Shown here: positions 9,400 through 18,114 of the stretch, one piece after another
Position numbering within the stretch: the stretch's first letter is position 1
Layout of the letters: every line of letters begins with the position of its first letter
Origin: UBA4427 sp046351135
GTDB taxonomy: Bacteria > Myxococcota_A > UBA9160 > UBA4427
DNA length: 64,000 nucleotides
Reading direction: 5' to 3'
Assembly (NCBI GenBank): GCA_046351135.1
Contig: JAXLZA010000013.1
Location: forward strand, 1 to 64,000
The notes under the pieces: model-generated
Told to the model about the DNA's origin: nothing
Database searches by the model: none
What the model saw: only the letters and a program-made list of their open reading frames with translations
Position numbers and translations under genes: made by a program

Positions 9400-9564
9400 T
9401 CAGGAAGACGGCTGCCTGCGATTTGTCGACGTCGCCTCGGGCATCGCGATCGCCGAGCGGAGGAGCTCGAGGTCACGAAGGCCCCCAGTGCCCCCGTATC
9501 GACGAATCTGATCGGCGTGGATCCCGAGCACCTCGTCGAGGGTCAGGAAGGCGGGCTCGCTCAC
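9400..9564 (-). pseudogene. doc: Doc/Fic-type death-on-curing toxin, truncated
   Basis: A 54-codon frame that starts GTG and overlaps the antitoxin stop by 4 bp (GTGA). It reads VSEPAFLTLDEVLGIHADQI, then GGLRDLELLRSAIAMPEAT, which is the N-terminal third of a Doc toxin. Homology then ends abruptly, and an unrelated tail of nine residues runs to a stop. Doc proteins are about 125 residues and need the Fic motif HPFxxGNKR for kinase activity; that motif is absent from the following DNA. This is a broken toxin. The 7-bp stem hairpin at 9394-9412 overlaps its end. Confidence 0.82.
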
Positions 9565-9788
9565 TCGGCGAGGCGCCGGAACACGCCGCCGTACTGCTCG
9601 TGCGCTTCCGCGACGAGCTCGGCGACCCGTTTCGTGCGCTTGCGATCGCGCACGGGCGTGACGACGAGGACGTCCCCATCCGTCGAGATCTCGAGCTCGG
9701 TCTCCGCATCGATGCTCATCGCATCGAGGAGGGGACGGTCGATGATGAGGGCGAGGCTGTTACCGGATCGAACGAGTCGCTTCACCAT
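9561..9788 (-). CDS. AbrB/MazE-type antitoxin, partner of the broken Doc
   Basis: A 75-residue swapped-hairpin AbrB-type protein: RSGNSLALIIDRPLLDAMSI, ETELEISTDGDVLVVTPV and a charged C-terminal tail (RKRTKRVAELVAEAHEQYG). It is complete. As an antitoxin it would bind its own promoter and neutralise the downstream toxin. Since the downstream Doc is truncated, it is now an orphan; it could still act as a DNA-binding regulator or protect against related toxins. The intact, overlapping gene order is typical of such pairs. Confidence 0.88.
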   Translation of the reverse strand: MVKRLVRSGNSLALIIDRPLLDAMSIDAETELEISTDGDVLVVTPVRDRKRTKRVAELVAEAHEQYGGVFRRLAE

Positions 9789-9884
9789 GTTCGCTCGGTA
9801 GCACGCATCCGTTCGTACGGACTCGTCGACCGGGCGGGGAACCGGTTCGCGACGCTCGAGCGGATGGGGGCGGGCGCGACGGTC

Positions 9885-10385
9885 TTAGGGCAGCGGGTCG
9901 AGCAGGATCTCGGTGCGGTCGTGCTCGATGACGCCCCAGTCGCCCATCTCGTCGGCGCCGAGCTCGCGCTCGACGACGCGCAGGCGGCCGTTCATGAACT
10001 CGAAGCGGGTCGAGACGCTGGCCTTGTCGGTCTCGAACTCGATGTAGCTCCCGGGCTCGACGAAGCGGGCCACCGCGGCGAAGAAGCGGGCCATCGGGCG
10101 CGCCGGCAGCTCGTCCATCATGCCCTCGCGGCCCATGCCGCTGATGCCGCCACCGGGGGTCTCCTGGAGGACGGCGTGCTCGCCGAGGGCGACCAGCGCG
10201 CGCAGGGTCTCGGCGAAGGTCTGGGCGGCGGCGAAGCTGCGATAGGCGCTCTCGTCCCGGCCGATGCCCATCTCGAGGAAGACGGACTGCGAGGGGAAGC
10301 TCGTCTTCAGCTGGGCGACCGCCGCGCGCTCGGCGGCGGCGTTCATCCGGAATTGCGCCTTCTCGATCCAGACCGCGGTTCCCAT
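9885..10385 (-). CDS. hypothetical protein, 166 residues
   Basis: I do not recognise a family. The frame has coding-like composition and starts MGTAVWIEKAQFRMNAA. It contains a Gly-rich middle (TPGGGISGMGREGMM) and acidic beta-rich segments near the C-terminus (EFETDKASVSTRFEF). There is no signal peptide or membrane segment, so it is probably a soluble cytosolic protein. It is divergent from the phosphotransferase gene across a 300-bp gap. Confidence 0.6.
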   Translation of the reverse strand: MGTAVWIEKAQFRMNAAAERAAVAQLKTSFPSQSVFLEMGIGRDESAYRSFAAAQTFAETLRALVALGEHAVLQETPGGGISGMGREGMMDELPARPMARFFAAVARFVEPGSYIEFETDKASVSTRFEFMNGRLRVVERELGADEMGDWGVIEHDRTEILLDPLP

Positions 10386-10685
10386 GGCTGCTCTCCGATT
10401 CGGGCGGGTGGAAGTGCCCCGTGGGACTCGAAGGCCCCGGGACTCGCCCGTCAACGCTCCCTCGGATGGCCGAAGACGGGTCTTGAGCTTTTGGCCGGGA
10501 ACTTCGCTTCTTCGGCGTCGGTCGGGTCTCGTTCGGGCCTCGATCGGGCGCGGACATTCGAAGTTCTTTGTCCCGCGTCCGTCGATCGATGGCCGGGATC
10601 CGACTACCGTTGCGCCCTGCCGTCGGCGTCTGCTGCGCAGCCCATTGCGCAGCCGACCGCGGTCGAAGCGGCGGGAGGTCCCCGG
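10386..10685. other. 300-bp intergenic gap between divergent genes
   Basis: No gene is supported here. It should hold two divergent promoters, but I see no convincing -35/-10 pair. A 9-base direct repeat (tgcgcagcc) occurs at 10634-10642 and 10646-10654, 12 bp apart start to start. It lies about 30-50 bp upstream of the phosphotransferase start and could be a regulator site. Confidence 0.4.
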
Positions 10686-12080
10686 GTGCGGCTCGAGCTG
10701 TCGGATCGGGAGCGGGCAGGGCTGCCGGAGCGCTGGCGGCGGGCCTTCGCCTGGGCAGAGCGCGAGCTCGGTGGCCGGGTCGTCGCCTGGGAGCCGCAGC
10801 CGCGCTGGCGTCCCGCCTGCTTCTTCGAGCTCGAGCGGGGCGGCGAGGTCCTGCCCCTCTACTGGCGCGGCGCCCGCAGCGAGTTCCACCGCAACACCCG
10901 CCCCCTCGAGCGCGAGATGCGCGTCATCGAGGTCCTCGAGCGCAACGGGATCCGCGTCCCCCACGCCCATGGCCTCTGCACCGATCCGCCGGGCCTCGTG
11001 CTCGAGCGGCTGCCCGGCCGCATCAACCTGGCGACGGCGCGGGACGAGCGCCACCGGCGGGCGGTGCTCGACGAGTACCTGGTCCAGCTCTCGAAGATCC
11101 ACTCCATCCCGATCGAGGAGTTCGAGGCGATCGGCTACGACCGGCCGCGCAGCCCCGAGCAGAGCGCGCTCGGCGAGACGCCCCGGTCCGAGCGCGCCTA
11201 TCGGGCGACGAAACGGCGCCCGGAGCCGATGATCGAGTTCCAGCTGGGCTGGTGCCGGCGCAACGTGCCGCACGATCGGCGGGAGCTCTCGTTCCTGGTG
11301 TGCGACGCGGGCCAGTTCCTGTTCGACGACGCCGGGCTGACGGGGCTCATCGACTTCGAGCTCGGCTACATCGGCGACTGGGCGGCGGACCTCGCGGCGC
11401 TGCGCACGCGGGACCTCTCGGAGCCGATCGGCGAGCTCGGTCGCGCCATGCGCCGCTACGGCGAGATCAGTGGTCGGGAGATCGACCTGCGCGCGATCGA
11501 CTACCACACCATCCGCTTCGCGCTCCTGAACCCGCTCTCCCTCGCCGGCGTCGTCGCCAAGCCGGGCGTCGACGCGAACTACGTCCAGTACCTCGGCTGG
11601 TTCGTCGTCTACGGCCGCTGCGGGCTCGAGGTCCTGGCGCGCCATGCGGGCGTCCCGCTCGATCCGCCCCGGATCCCCGAGCCCTCGCCCTCGCGCCGCT
11701 CGGTCGCCCACGCCCATCTGGTCGAGCTGCTCGATCCGGCGCGGGCGGGCAGCGGCGATCCCGCCGCCGCAGAGCGCGCCTACGACTTCGATCGCATGCA
11801 GCGCCTCGCCGTCTACCTCGAGCGCTCGGACCGCTACGGCGCCGCCCTCGAGGCCGACGACCTCGACGACGTCGCGAAGATCCTGGGCCACCGCCCCACG
11901 AGCTGGCAGGAAGGGGACGTCGCCCTCGAGCGCCTCGTGCTCGAGGCCGGCCCCGAGCGCGATGCCGAGCTCATTCGCTATTTCCATCGTCGCCTGGTGC
12001 GGGAGGAGTCGCTGCTCCATCCCGTCCTGCGCGAGCAGCAGAACGCCTCGTTTCCCCCGCTCGAGGAAGACGGCGCGTAG
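10686..12080 (+). CDS. aminoglycoside-phosphotransferase-fold protein
   Basis: A 464-residue protein with a kinase-like APH fold. The catalytic-loop region reads SFLVCDAGQFLFDDAGL and is followed by IDFELGYIGDWAADLAALR, which corresponds to the DxD/DFE metal-binding segment. The loop is a shortened variant of the usual HGDxxxxN. Proteins of this branch often occur with CoA-dependent catabolic genes and have unknown substrates; antibiotic resistance should not be assumed. The long C-terminal helical region (about 340-464) is extra. A GTG start at 10686 is used because no in-frame ATG lies nearby. Confidence 0.78.
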   Translation: MRLELSDRERAGLPERWRRAFAWAERELGGRVVAWEPQPRWRPACFFELERGGEVLPLYWRGARSEFHRNTRPLEREMRVIEVLERNGIRVPHAHGLCTDPPGLVLERLPGRINLATARDERHRRAVLDEYLVQLSKIHSIPIEEFEAIGYDRPRSPEQSALGETPRSERAYRATKRRPEPMIEFQLGWCRRNVPHDRRELSFLVCDAGQFLFDDAGLTGLIDFELGYIGDWAADLAALRTRDLSEPIGELGRAMRRYGEISGREIDLRAIDYHTIRFALLNPLSLAGVVAKPGVDANYVQYLGWFVVYGRCGLEVLARHAGVPLDPPRIPEPSPSRRSVAHAHLVELLDPARAGSGDPAAAERAYDFDRMQRLAVYLERSDRYGAALEADDLDDVAKILGHRPTSWQEGDVALERLVLEAGPERDAELIRYFHRRLVREESLLHPVLREQQNASFPPLEEDGA

Positions 12081-12155
12081 GCCGTCTTCCACCGCCCGCT
12101 TCCGGACCGTCGAACTCCCAGGACAACCGACCGAAGCTCGAGGAGCCCCGCACCG

Positions 12156-14540
12156 ATGACGCAGATCCAACCCCTCGCTGGCTACCGCGTGGTCGACCTC
12201 GCCGACGAAAAGGGCGAGCTCGCCGGCCGCTTCCTCGCCGACTTCGGCGCCGAGGTGATCCGCGTCGAGCCGCCGACCGGCGCCCGTTCGCGCAACCTCC
12301 CGCCCTTCGCCCCGTCGGGCACGAGCCTCTACTTCGCCTATCGCAACTCGAACAAGCTCGGCCACGTCCTCGACCTCGAGAGCGAGGCGGACCGTGCGGC
12401 GCTGCTCGACCTGCTCGCGCGCGCGGACGTCTTCATCGAGTCGGAGGCGCCCGGTCGGATGGCGGCGCTCGGCCTCGATCCGAAGACGCTCTCGGAGCGC
12501 TTCCCGCATCTCGTCGTGCTCTCCATCTCGGATTTCGGCCAGACGGGTCCCTACCGCGACTGGGTCGCGACCGACGCCACGATGTGCTCCGTCTCCGGCA
12601 TGCAGTTCAAGGCGGGCGTGCAGGGGCGCGAGCCGCTGCTGACCCCGGGCGCGATGGTCTACGACATCGCCGGCGTGATGGGCGCCTTCGCCGCGATGAC
12701 CGCGCTCTACCAGCGCGAGCGGACGGGCTACGGACAGACGATCGACCTCTCGGTCCTCGAGGCCGTCGCTCAGCAGACCGACTGGTCCTTCTCGAACGGC
12801 TCGATGACCGACGCGAAGCTGCAGGAGGCGCCGCAGACGCGCTTCGGCTCCGGGCCGATGTACCGGATCTTCCCGTGCAAGGGCGGCTTCGTCCGGCTCG
12901 TGATCCTGTCGCCGCGCCAGTGGCAGGCGATGCGTGCGTGGCTCGGTGAGCCCGAGTATCTCCAGGACAAGAAGTACGAGAGCTTCCTCGGCCGGATGGA
13001 GATCGCCGAGGCGCTGAACGTCATGATCGGCGATCTCTTCGCGACGATGACCCACGAGGAGGTCGCGTTCGAGGCCCAGAAGCGCGGCATCGTCTGTACG
13101 CCGGTGCTCGCGCCGGGCGAAGTCCTCGAGAACGTCCACTTCCGCTCGCGCCGGACCTTCGTCGACGCGGAGTACGCGCGGGGCGAGCGGGGGCCGGTGC
13201 CCGCCGGCTTCTTCGAGATCGATCGGGAGCGCCAGGGCTTCCGGACCCGCGCGCCCGAGAAGGGCGAGCACTCGGCGCGGATCGCGGCCGGTCTCTGGCC
13301 CGACGTCCGCCCGAAGCCGGTCCATCCGCGGCCGGCGCCGTCGCGGCCCTTCGAGAACCTGCGGCTGCTCGACTTCGGCATCGGCGGCGTCGGCGTCGAG
13401 GCGGCGCGGCTCTTCGCCGAGTACGGGGCGGACGTCATCAAGGTCGAGAGCAAGACGTATCCGGACTTCATCCGGACGGTCATGTCGACGCCGCTCTCCG
13501 GCTCCTTCGCGTCGTCGTCGCGCTCGAAGCGCGGACTCGGCATCAACCTCAAGACCGAGGAGGGCAAGCGGCTCCTCCACGAGCTCGCGCGCCACGCCGA
13601 CATCGTGACCGAGAACGGCTCGACCGGGACGATGGACTCCCTCGGCGTCGGCTACGAAGCGCTCTCGAAGACGAACCCCGGCATCGTGCTCGCGAGCAGC
13701 CAGCTGCTCGGCGACCACGGCGCCTGGGCCGACTGGATCGGCTACGGCCCCTCGACCCAGCCGATCGGCGGCCTCGTCCATCTCTGGGACTACGAGCAGG
13801 GCGAGGAGCCGGCGGGCTCGACCTCGATCTTCCCGGACCACCTCGCGGGCCGCCTGCTCGCGATCTCCGCGCTCGCGACGATCTTCCGTCGCCGCAGGAC
13901 CGGGCGCGGCGGGCATGCGTCGGTGGCCCAGGCCGAGGCGGTCGTCCACATGCTGGGCGATCTGCTGCTGAAGGAGGGCATCGCGCCCGGGACGGTGAAG
14001 CCGCGGGGCAATCGCAGCGATCGCGGCGCGCCGTGGGGGACCTATCCCTGCGCCGGCGTCGATCAGTGGGTCACGATCACCATTCGCGACGACACCGACT
14101 GGGCGAAGCTCAAGATGGCGATCGGCGATCCCGAGTGGACGAAGGACCCGCGCTATGCGACGGCGGCCGGGCGGCTCGCGAGCCAGGACGAGCTCGACGC
14201 GAAGCTCACGGAGTGGACGAAGGGGCGGACGAAGCTCGGCGTGACCGCCATCCTGCAGATGTTCAAGGTCCCCTGCGCGCCGATGTTCACCGCCCGCGAC
14301 CAGCTCCACGACCCCCACTACCAGGCCCGCGGCTACGTCCGCTGGCTCGACCAGCAGATCGTCGGCTGGATGGCGATGGAGGGGCCCTGCTTCCACGCGA
14401 GCGGCATGTCGGACGTCACGATCTTCCAGGCGCCGCTGGTCGGCGAGCACACCCGCACGATCGCCCGCGACGTGCTCGGCCTCTCCGAGGCCGAGATCGA
14501 GGCGAAGATCGCGGCGGGCGTGCTCGAGTCGGCGCGCTAG
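12156..14540 (+). CDS. tandem CaiB/BaiF-type CoA-transferase
   Basis: A 794-residue protein with two full family III CoA-transferase domains (about 1-395 and 400-794). They normally move CoA between carboxylic acids through an aspartyl-CoA intermediate. The N-terminal half keeps the catalytic-Asp segment GQTIDLSVLEA (Asp197). The matching segment of the C-terminal half is GGHASVAQAEAV, where the Asp is replaced by Ser, so this half is probably structural or regulatory. Fused forms are known for this family. It lies 75 bp downstream of the phosphotransferase, probably in one operon. Confidence 0.92.
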   Translation: MTQIQPLAGYRVVDLADEKGELAGRFLADFGAEVIRVEPPTGARSRNLPPFAPSGTSLYFAYRNSNKLGHVLDLESEADRAALLDLLARADVFIESEAPGRMAALGLDPKTLSERFPHLVVLSISDFGQTGPYRDWVATDATMCSVSGMQFKAGVQGREPLLTPGAMVYDIAGVMGAFAAMTALYQRERTGYGQTIDLSVLEAVAQQTDWSFSNGSMTDAKLQEAPQTRFGSGPMYRIFPCKGGFVRLVILSPRQWQAMRAWLGEPEYLQDKKYESFLGRMEIAEALNVMIGDLFATMTHEEVAFEAQKRGIVCTPVLAPGEVLENVHFRSRRTFVDAEYARGERGPVPAGFFEIDRERQGFRTRAPEKGEHSARIAAGLWPDVRPKPVHPRPAPSRPFENLRLLDFGIGGVGVEAARLFAEYGADVIKVESKTYPDFIRTVMSTPLSGSFASSSRSKRGLGINLKTEEGKRLLHELARHADIVTENGSTGTMDSLGVGYEALSKTNPGIVLASSQLLGDHGAWADWIGYGPSTQPIGGLVHLWDYEQGEEPAGSTSIFPDHLAGRLLAISALATIFRRRRTGRGGHASVAQAEAVVHMLGDLLLKEGIAPGTVKPRGNRSDRGAPWGTYPCAGVDQWVTITIRDDTDWAKLKMAIGDPEWTKDPRYATAAGRLASQDELDAKLTEWTKGRTKLGVTAILQMFKVPCAPMFTARDQLHDPHYQARGYVRWLDQQIVGWMAMEGPCFHASGMSDVTIFQAPLVGEHTRTIARDVLGLSEAEIEAKIAAGVLESAR

Positions 14541-14624
14541 GGCGATGCTCTTCGGTTGGACGCGGAGTGGCCGGAGAGCGCCCCTCGGAGAGCGACTCCG
14601 GCTCGACAGGAGGAGCGTCGGGTG

Positions 14625-15026
14625 ATGAAGATCGGTAGGGGGCTTCTGCTCGTCGTGTGCTTCACGGGAGCGGCGATCGCGTCGACCGGCTGCTCTCACG
14701 TCCGGATGGCGATGTACATGCGCAAGGACAATCCGACGGCGAACGACCCCGAGTCGATCGGCCGAGGCCAGCGCGTCTTCGCCGAGCAGTGTGCCTCGTG
14801 TCATGGGGAGCGGGCGGACGGCGCCGGTCCCCGCGCGAGCGGGCTCGCGGCGGTTCCGACCAACTTCCTGGCACCCGACTACACGAAGTCCGCGCCGCGG
14901 ATCGCCGCGCGCATCGCCTACGGCCGGGGCGACGTGATGCCCGCCTTCGTCGAGACGCTCTCGGAGCAGCAGATCTGGGACGCGGCGAACTATCTGCGTT
15001 CCCTGCAGAAGCCGACCGCTCCCTAG
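14625..15026 (+). CDS. monoheme cytochrome c, probable lipoprotein
   Basis: A 133-residue exported protein. The hydrophobic signal (residues 5-20) ends in IASTGCSH, a weak lipobox, so the mature protein is probably lipid-anchored in the periplasm. One CxxCH heme site, CASCH, and a C-terminal methionine region (GDVMPAF) that could supply the axial ligand make it a class I cytochrome c. AGGAGG at 14608-14613 precedes the ATG. It is likely an electron carrier; its partner is not evident in the neighbourhood. Confidence 0.87.
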   Translation: MKIGRGLLLVVCFTGAAIASTGCSHVRMAMYMRKDNPTANDPESIGRGQRVFAEQCASCHGERADGAGPRASGLAAVPTNFLAPDYTKSAPRIAARIAYGRGDVMPAFVETLSEQQIWDAANYLRSLQKPTAP

Positions 15027-15084
15027 CATCGGGTCGGGCCCGACGGCGCCCTGCTGCGGACCGCATGCGCGCGAGGGTGGGGCC

Positions 15085-15099
15085 GGCGACCGGGTCGCC
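15085..15099. terminator. short hairpin between convergent genes
   Basis: GGCGAC-CGG-GTCGCC is a perfect 6-bp stem with a 3-base loop between the ends of the cytochrome c and epoxide hydrolase genes. There is no U-run, so intrinsic termination is uncertain. Confidence 0.3.
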
Positions 15100-16265
15100 T
15101 ACCAGGTCTCGAGCTCGGAGAAGAAGGCGCGCACGTCGTTCGCGATCGCCTCCGGCTGCTCCGCCGGCGCGAAGTGGCCGCCGCGCGGCAGCCGCGTCCA
15201 GCGGCGCAGATCGCAGCGCTCCTCCGCCATCGCGCGGGGCATGTAGGCGAGCTCCTTCGGTGCGATCGCGAGCCCGACCGGCGTCTTCACGCGCAGGTCC
15301 TCCCGCGGCGCCGGCGGCGTCGTCGGGTTGAAGGCCTCCTTGTAGATCCGGAGCGAGGAGCCGATGGTATTCGTGAGCCAGTAGAGCGAGGCGGTCGTGC
15401 AGAGGAAGTCGCGGCCGAAGTGGCTGGCGACGTCGCCCCCGCAATCGCTCCAGGCGCGCCGTCGCTCCCAGATCCAGGCCGCCGTCCCGACGGGCGAGTC
15501 GGCCAGTGCGTAGGCGAGCGTCTGCGGATCGTGCATGTGGACCGTGATGTGGCTCGCGATGAGCGGGAGCGCCTCGTCGCGCCGCTTCACCATCCACTGC
15601 TCGTCCGCGGCGTAGGCGTCGGGCGGGAGATAGCGGCCGTCGACGCCGGGCAGGATCGGCATCGTCAGGTAGATGCCGACGACCTCCGCCGCGTGGTCGA
15701 TGCCGAGCTCGCCGGTGATCTGCGCGCCCCAGTCGCCGCCGACGGCGCCGAAGCGAGCGTGGCCGAGGACGTCGCGCATGAGTCGAACCCAGAGGCGGGC
15801 GATGGCGCGCGGCTCGAGGCCGGTCGTCGTGAGCGGCGTCGAGAAGCCGAAGCCCGGGAGCGAGGGCACGATCACGTCGAAGCTCTGCCGCGGGTCGCCG
15901 CCGTACGCCGCCGGATCGGTCAGGCGCGGGATCACGTGCCGATAGTCCCAGAAGGTCCACGGCCAGCCGTGCGTCAGGACGAGCGGGCGAGGGCTCGGCC
16001 CCCGACCGCGGGCGTGGAGAAAGTGGATCGGGACCCCGTCGATCGCGACGCGGAAATGCGCGAAGCGGTTCATCTCCGACTCCTGCGCACGCCAGTCGAA
16101 CTCGTCGCGCCAGTAGCGGACCATCGACTCGAGCCAGCCGCGCTCGACGCCGTAGGCCCAGTCGGCGTTGCCGAAATCGTCGGCCCAGCGCGTCGCGCCG
16201 AGGCGGCGCTTCAGGTCGTCGACGCGGGACGACTCGATCTCGATGCGGAAGGGCTCGGGGCGCAT
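15099..16265 (-). CDS. epoxide hydrolase, EHN/alpha-beta-hydrolase type
   Basis: A 388-residue microsomal-type epoxide hydrolase. The N-terminal EHN domain (about 1-110) includes RWADDF and DEFDWR. The hydrolase core has THGWPWTFWDY (oxyanion hole), the nucleophile in GGDWGAQ, and the catalytic histidine in RGGHFAPAEQPE. It opens epoxides of hydrophobic substrates in the cytosol. It starts 9 bp downstream of the SDR stop, so the two form an operon that could convert epoxides and the resulting alcohols. Confidence 0.93.
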   Translation of the reverse strand: MRPEPFRIEIESSRVDDLKRRLGATRWADDFGNADWAYGVERGWLESMVRYWRDEFDWRAQESEMNRFAHFRVAIDGVPIHFLHARGRGPSPRPLVLTHGWPWTFWDYRHVIPRLTDPAAYGGDPRQSFDVIVPSLPGFGFSTPLTTTGLEPRAIARLWVRLMRDVLGHARFGAVGGDWGAQITGELGIDHAAEVVGIYLTMPILPGVDGRYLPPDAYAADEQWMVKRRDEALPLIASHITVHMHDPQTLAYALADSPVGTAAWIWERRRAWSDCGGDVASHFGRDFLCTTASLYWLTNTIGSSLRIYKEAFNPTTPPAPREDLRVKTPVGLAIAPKELAYMPRAMAEERCDLRRWTRLPRGGHFAPAEQPEAIANDVRAFFSELETW

Positions 16266-16274
16266 GGCCCGACC

Positions 16275-17063
16275 TCAGAGCCCCGCGAGGGCGAGGTCGA
16301 GGTTCGCGCTCGAGATGCCGCCGTGGATCTCCATCACGGTCCCGGTCACGAACGCGCTCGCGGGCGACGCGAGGTAGAGCGCGCCGAGGGCGATGTCCTC
16401 GGGCTCGCCGAGGCGCTTGAGCGGCGTCGACTCGACCATCGCCTTGTGGACCACGGGGTTGGTGAGCACGGACTCGAGGGCGGAGGTCGCGGTCGAGCCA
16501 ACGGCGATCGCGTTGACGCGGATCTTCGGCGCGAGGTCCTCGGAGAGGAGGCGCGTGAACTGGCTCATGGCGCCCTTCGCCGTACCGTAGGCGGCGAAGC
16601 CCTTGCCCTTCATCTGGCCGATCGAGGACGAGATGTTCACGATCGCGCCGCCGCGGGCCTGCATGTGGGGCACCGCCGCCTTCGAGAGCGCGAAGGCCGT
16701 CGTCACGTTGAAGTGGAACGCGCCGCTGAACTCCTTCTCGGTCGTCTCGAGGAAGCCCTTCGGCATCGAGCCGCCGACGTTGTTGATGACGATGTCGATG
16801 CGGCCGAACTCGTCCATCGCCTTCGCGACGAAGGCGTCGAGGTTCGCGGTGACGGCGGCGTTGCACTCGACGACGAGCGCGCGGCGCCCGAGCTTGCGGA
16901 CCTCCGCGGCCACGGCCTCGAGCTGGTCGCGGCTGCGCGCCGCGAGGGCCACGTCGGCGCCACACTCCGCCAGGGCGAGGGCGGTCGCGCGGCCGATGCC
17001 GCGGCCCGCGCCGGTCACGAGAGCCACCTTGTCGTCGATTCGGAAGCGGTCGAGGATTGCCAT
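16275..17063 (-). CDS. SDR-family oxidoreductase
   Basis: A 262-residue classical SDR. Motifs: TGAGRGIGRATA near residue 15, NNVGG, and the catalytic Tyr-Lys in YGTAK. It is a NAD(P)-dependent alcohol/ketone dehydrogenase of unknown substrate. The start MAILDRFRIDDKVALV at 17063 was preferred; an ATG three codons earlier (17072) is also possible. It is the first gene of an operon with the epoxide hydrolase. Confidence 0.9.
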   Translation of the reverse strand: MAILDRFRIDDKVALVTGAGRGIGRATALALAECGADVALAARSRDQLEAVAAEVRKLGRRALVVECNAAVTANLDAFVAKAMDEFGRIDIVINNVGGSMPKGFLETTEKEFSGAFHFNVTTAFALSKAAVPHMQARGGAIVNISSSIGQMKGKGFAAYGTAKGAMSQFTRLLSEDLAPKIRVNAIAVGSTATSALESVLTNPVVHKAMVESTPLKRLGEPEDIALGALYLASPASAFVTGTVMEIHGGISSANLDLALAGL

Positions 17064-17232
17064 GGCGGGCATTCTAACGACCCGGGCGCGATCCGCAGGC
17101 AGGGGAGAGGGGGCGGGTGGTGGCCTGGCTCGAGTGCGCGGGCGCGGGCCGGGATGGGCTGGCTAGACTCGCGTGTCGCGCCGGGTCGGGGCCATCCGAC
17201 CGTTCGCGGGCCGCGGGCGCCAGGAGGAATCG

Positions 17233-18114
17233 ATGCAGGATTTCAAGGGTCGTGTCGCGGTCGTGACCGGGGCGGCGAGCGGGATCGGGCTGGGCACGAC
17301 CGAGCGCTTCCTGCGCGAGGGCATGAAGGTCGTGATGGCCGACGTCGAGAAGGGGAGCCTCGAGCGCGAGGCGGCGCGGCTGCGCGCGGGCGGGGGCGAC
17401 GTGCTGCCCGTCGTCTGCGACGTGCGCGACCCCGAGGCGGTCGACGCCCTCGCGAAGCGGACGCTCGCCCACTACGGCGCAGTGCACGTCGTCTTCAACA
17501 ACGCCGGTGTCGGCCCGGCGGGCCCGATGCTCGAGACGACGCCCGCCGACTGGCGCTGGATCGTCGACGTGAACGTGCTCGGCGTCGCCTACGGCGTCCT
17601 CGCCTTCGGCCCGATCCTGAAGAAGCAGGGCGAGGGCCACATCATCAACACCGCCTCCGAGGCCGGCCACGTCTCGAGCGCCGCCCTCGGCATGTACACC
17701 GCGACCAAGCACGCCGTCGTCGGGCTGACCGAGTCCCTCTTCCGCGAGCTCGAGGGAACCGGCGTCTCGGTCCACTGTCTCTGCCCGAACCTCGTGCGCA
17801 CGAAGATCTTCCACTCGGAGCGCAACCGCGACGATGGGGCGGCGATGACGCCGTCCCAGACGGCGACGATGGCGCCCCTGCGCGAGGCGATCTCGGCCCT
17901 CGGCATCGCGCCGGAGCAGGTGGCCGGCGACATCGTCGACGCGATGCGCGCGGACCGGTTCTGGATCTTCACCCACGAGGTGACGAAGAAGGCCCTCGCC
18001 GTCCGCCCGGCGGACATCGCGGCGGGCCGCAATCCGACGAATCCCTACGCCGGGCTCGCGGTCGTCGACGGCCTCGAGCATCTCGGCAAGCAGGCGGAGG
18101 GCCGGTCGTCGTGA
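17233..18114 (+). CDS. SDR-family oxidoreductase
   Basis: A 293-residue classical SDR. Motifs: TGAASGIGLGT near residue 13, NNAGVGPAG near 88, and the catalytic YTATK near 160. The C-terminal extension (about 250-293) ends in a hydrophilic tail. An AGGAGG precedes the ATG. Its stop overlaps the acyl-CoA ligase start by 4 bp (GTGA), so the two should be made together, which fits oxidation followed by CoA activation of an acid. Confidence 0.91.
   Translation: MQDFKGRVAVVTGAASGIGLGTTERFLREGMKVVMADVEKGSLEREAARLRAGGGDVLPVVCDVRDPEAVDALAKRTLAHYGAVHVVFNNAGVGPAGPMLETTPADWRWIVDVNVLGVAYGVLAFGPILKKQGEGHIINTASEAGHVSSAALGMYTATKHAVVGLTESLFRELEGTGVSVHCLCPNLVRTKIFHSERNRDDGAAMTPSQTATMAPLREAISALGIAPEQVAGDIVDAMRADRFWIFTHEVTKKALAVRPADIAAGRNPTNPYAGLAVVDGLEHLGKQAEGRSS

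Noticed and set aside
9394..9412. Hairpin at the end of the doc fragment as a terminator
   Set aside because: A 7-bp stem exists but lacks a U-run on either strand; reported only within the doc entry.
10686..12080. Aminoglycoside resistance gene
   Set aside because: The fold is shared by many small-molecule kinases and the catalytic loop is unlike known resistance enzymes.
11971..14029. Possible tRNA or structured RNA
   Set aside because: I saw no cloverleaf or conserved RNA motif in this or other gaps; GC-rich inverted repeats occur by chance.
9885..15029. A 1714-codon minus-strand open frame
   Set aside because: Only 9885-10385 looks coding. The rest is antisense to the phosphotransferase, CoA-transferase and cytochrome c genes.
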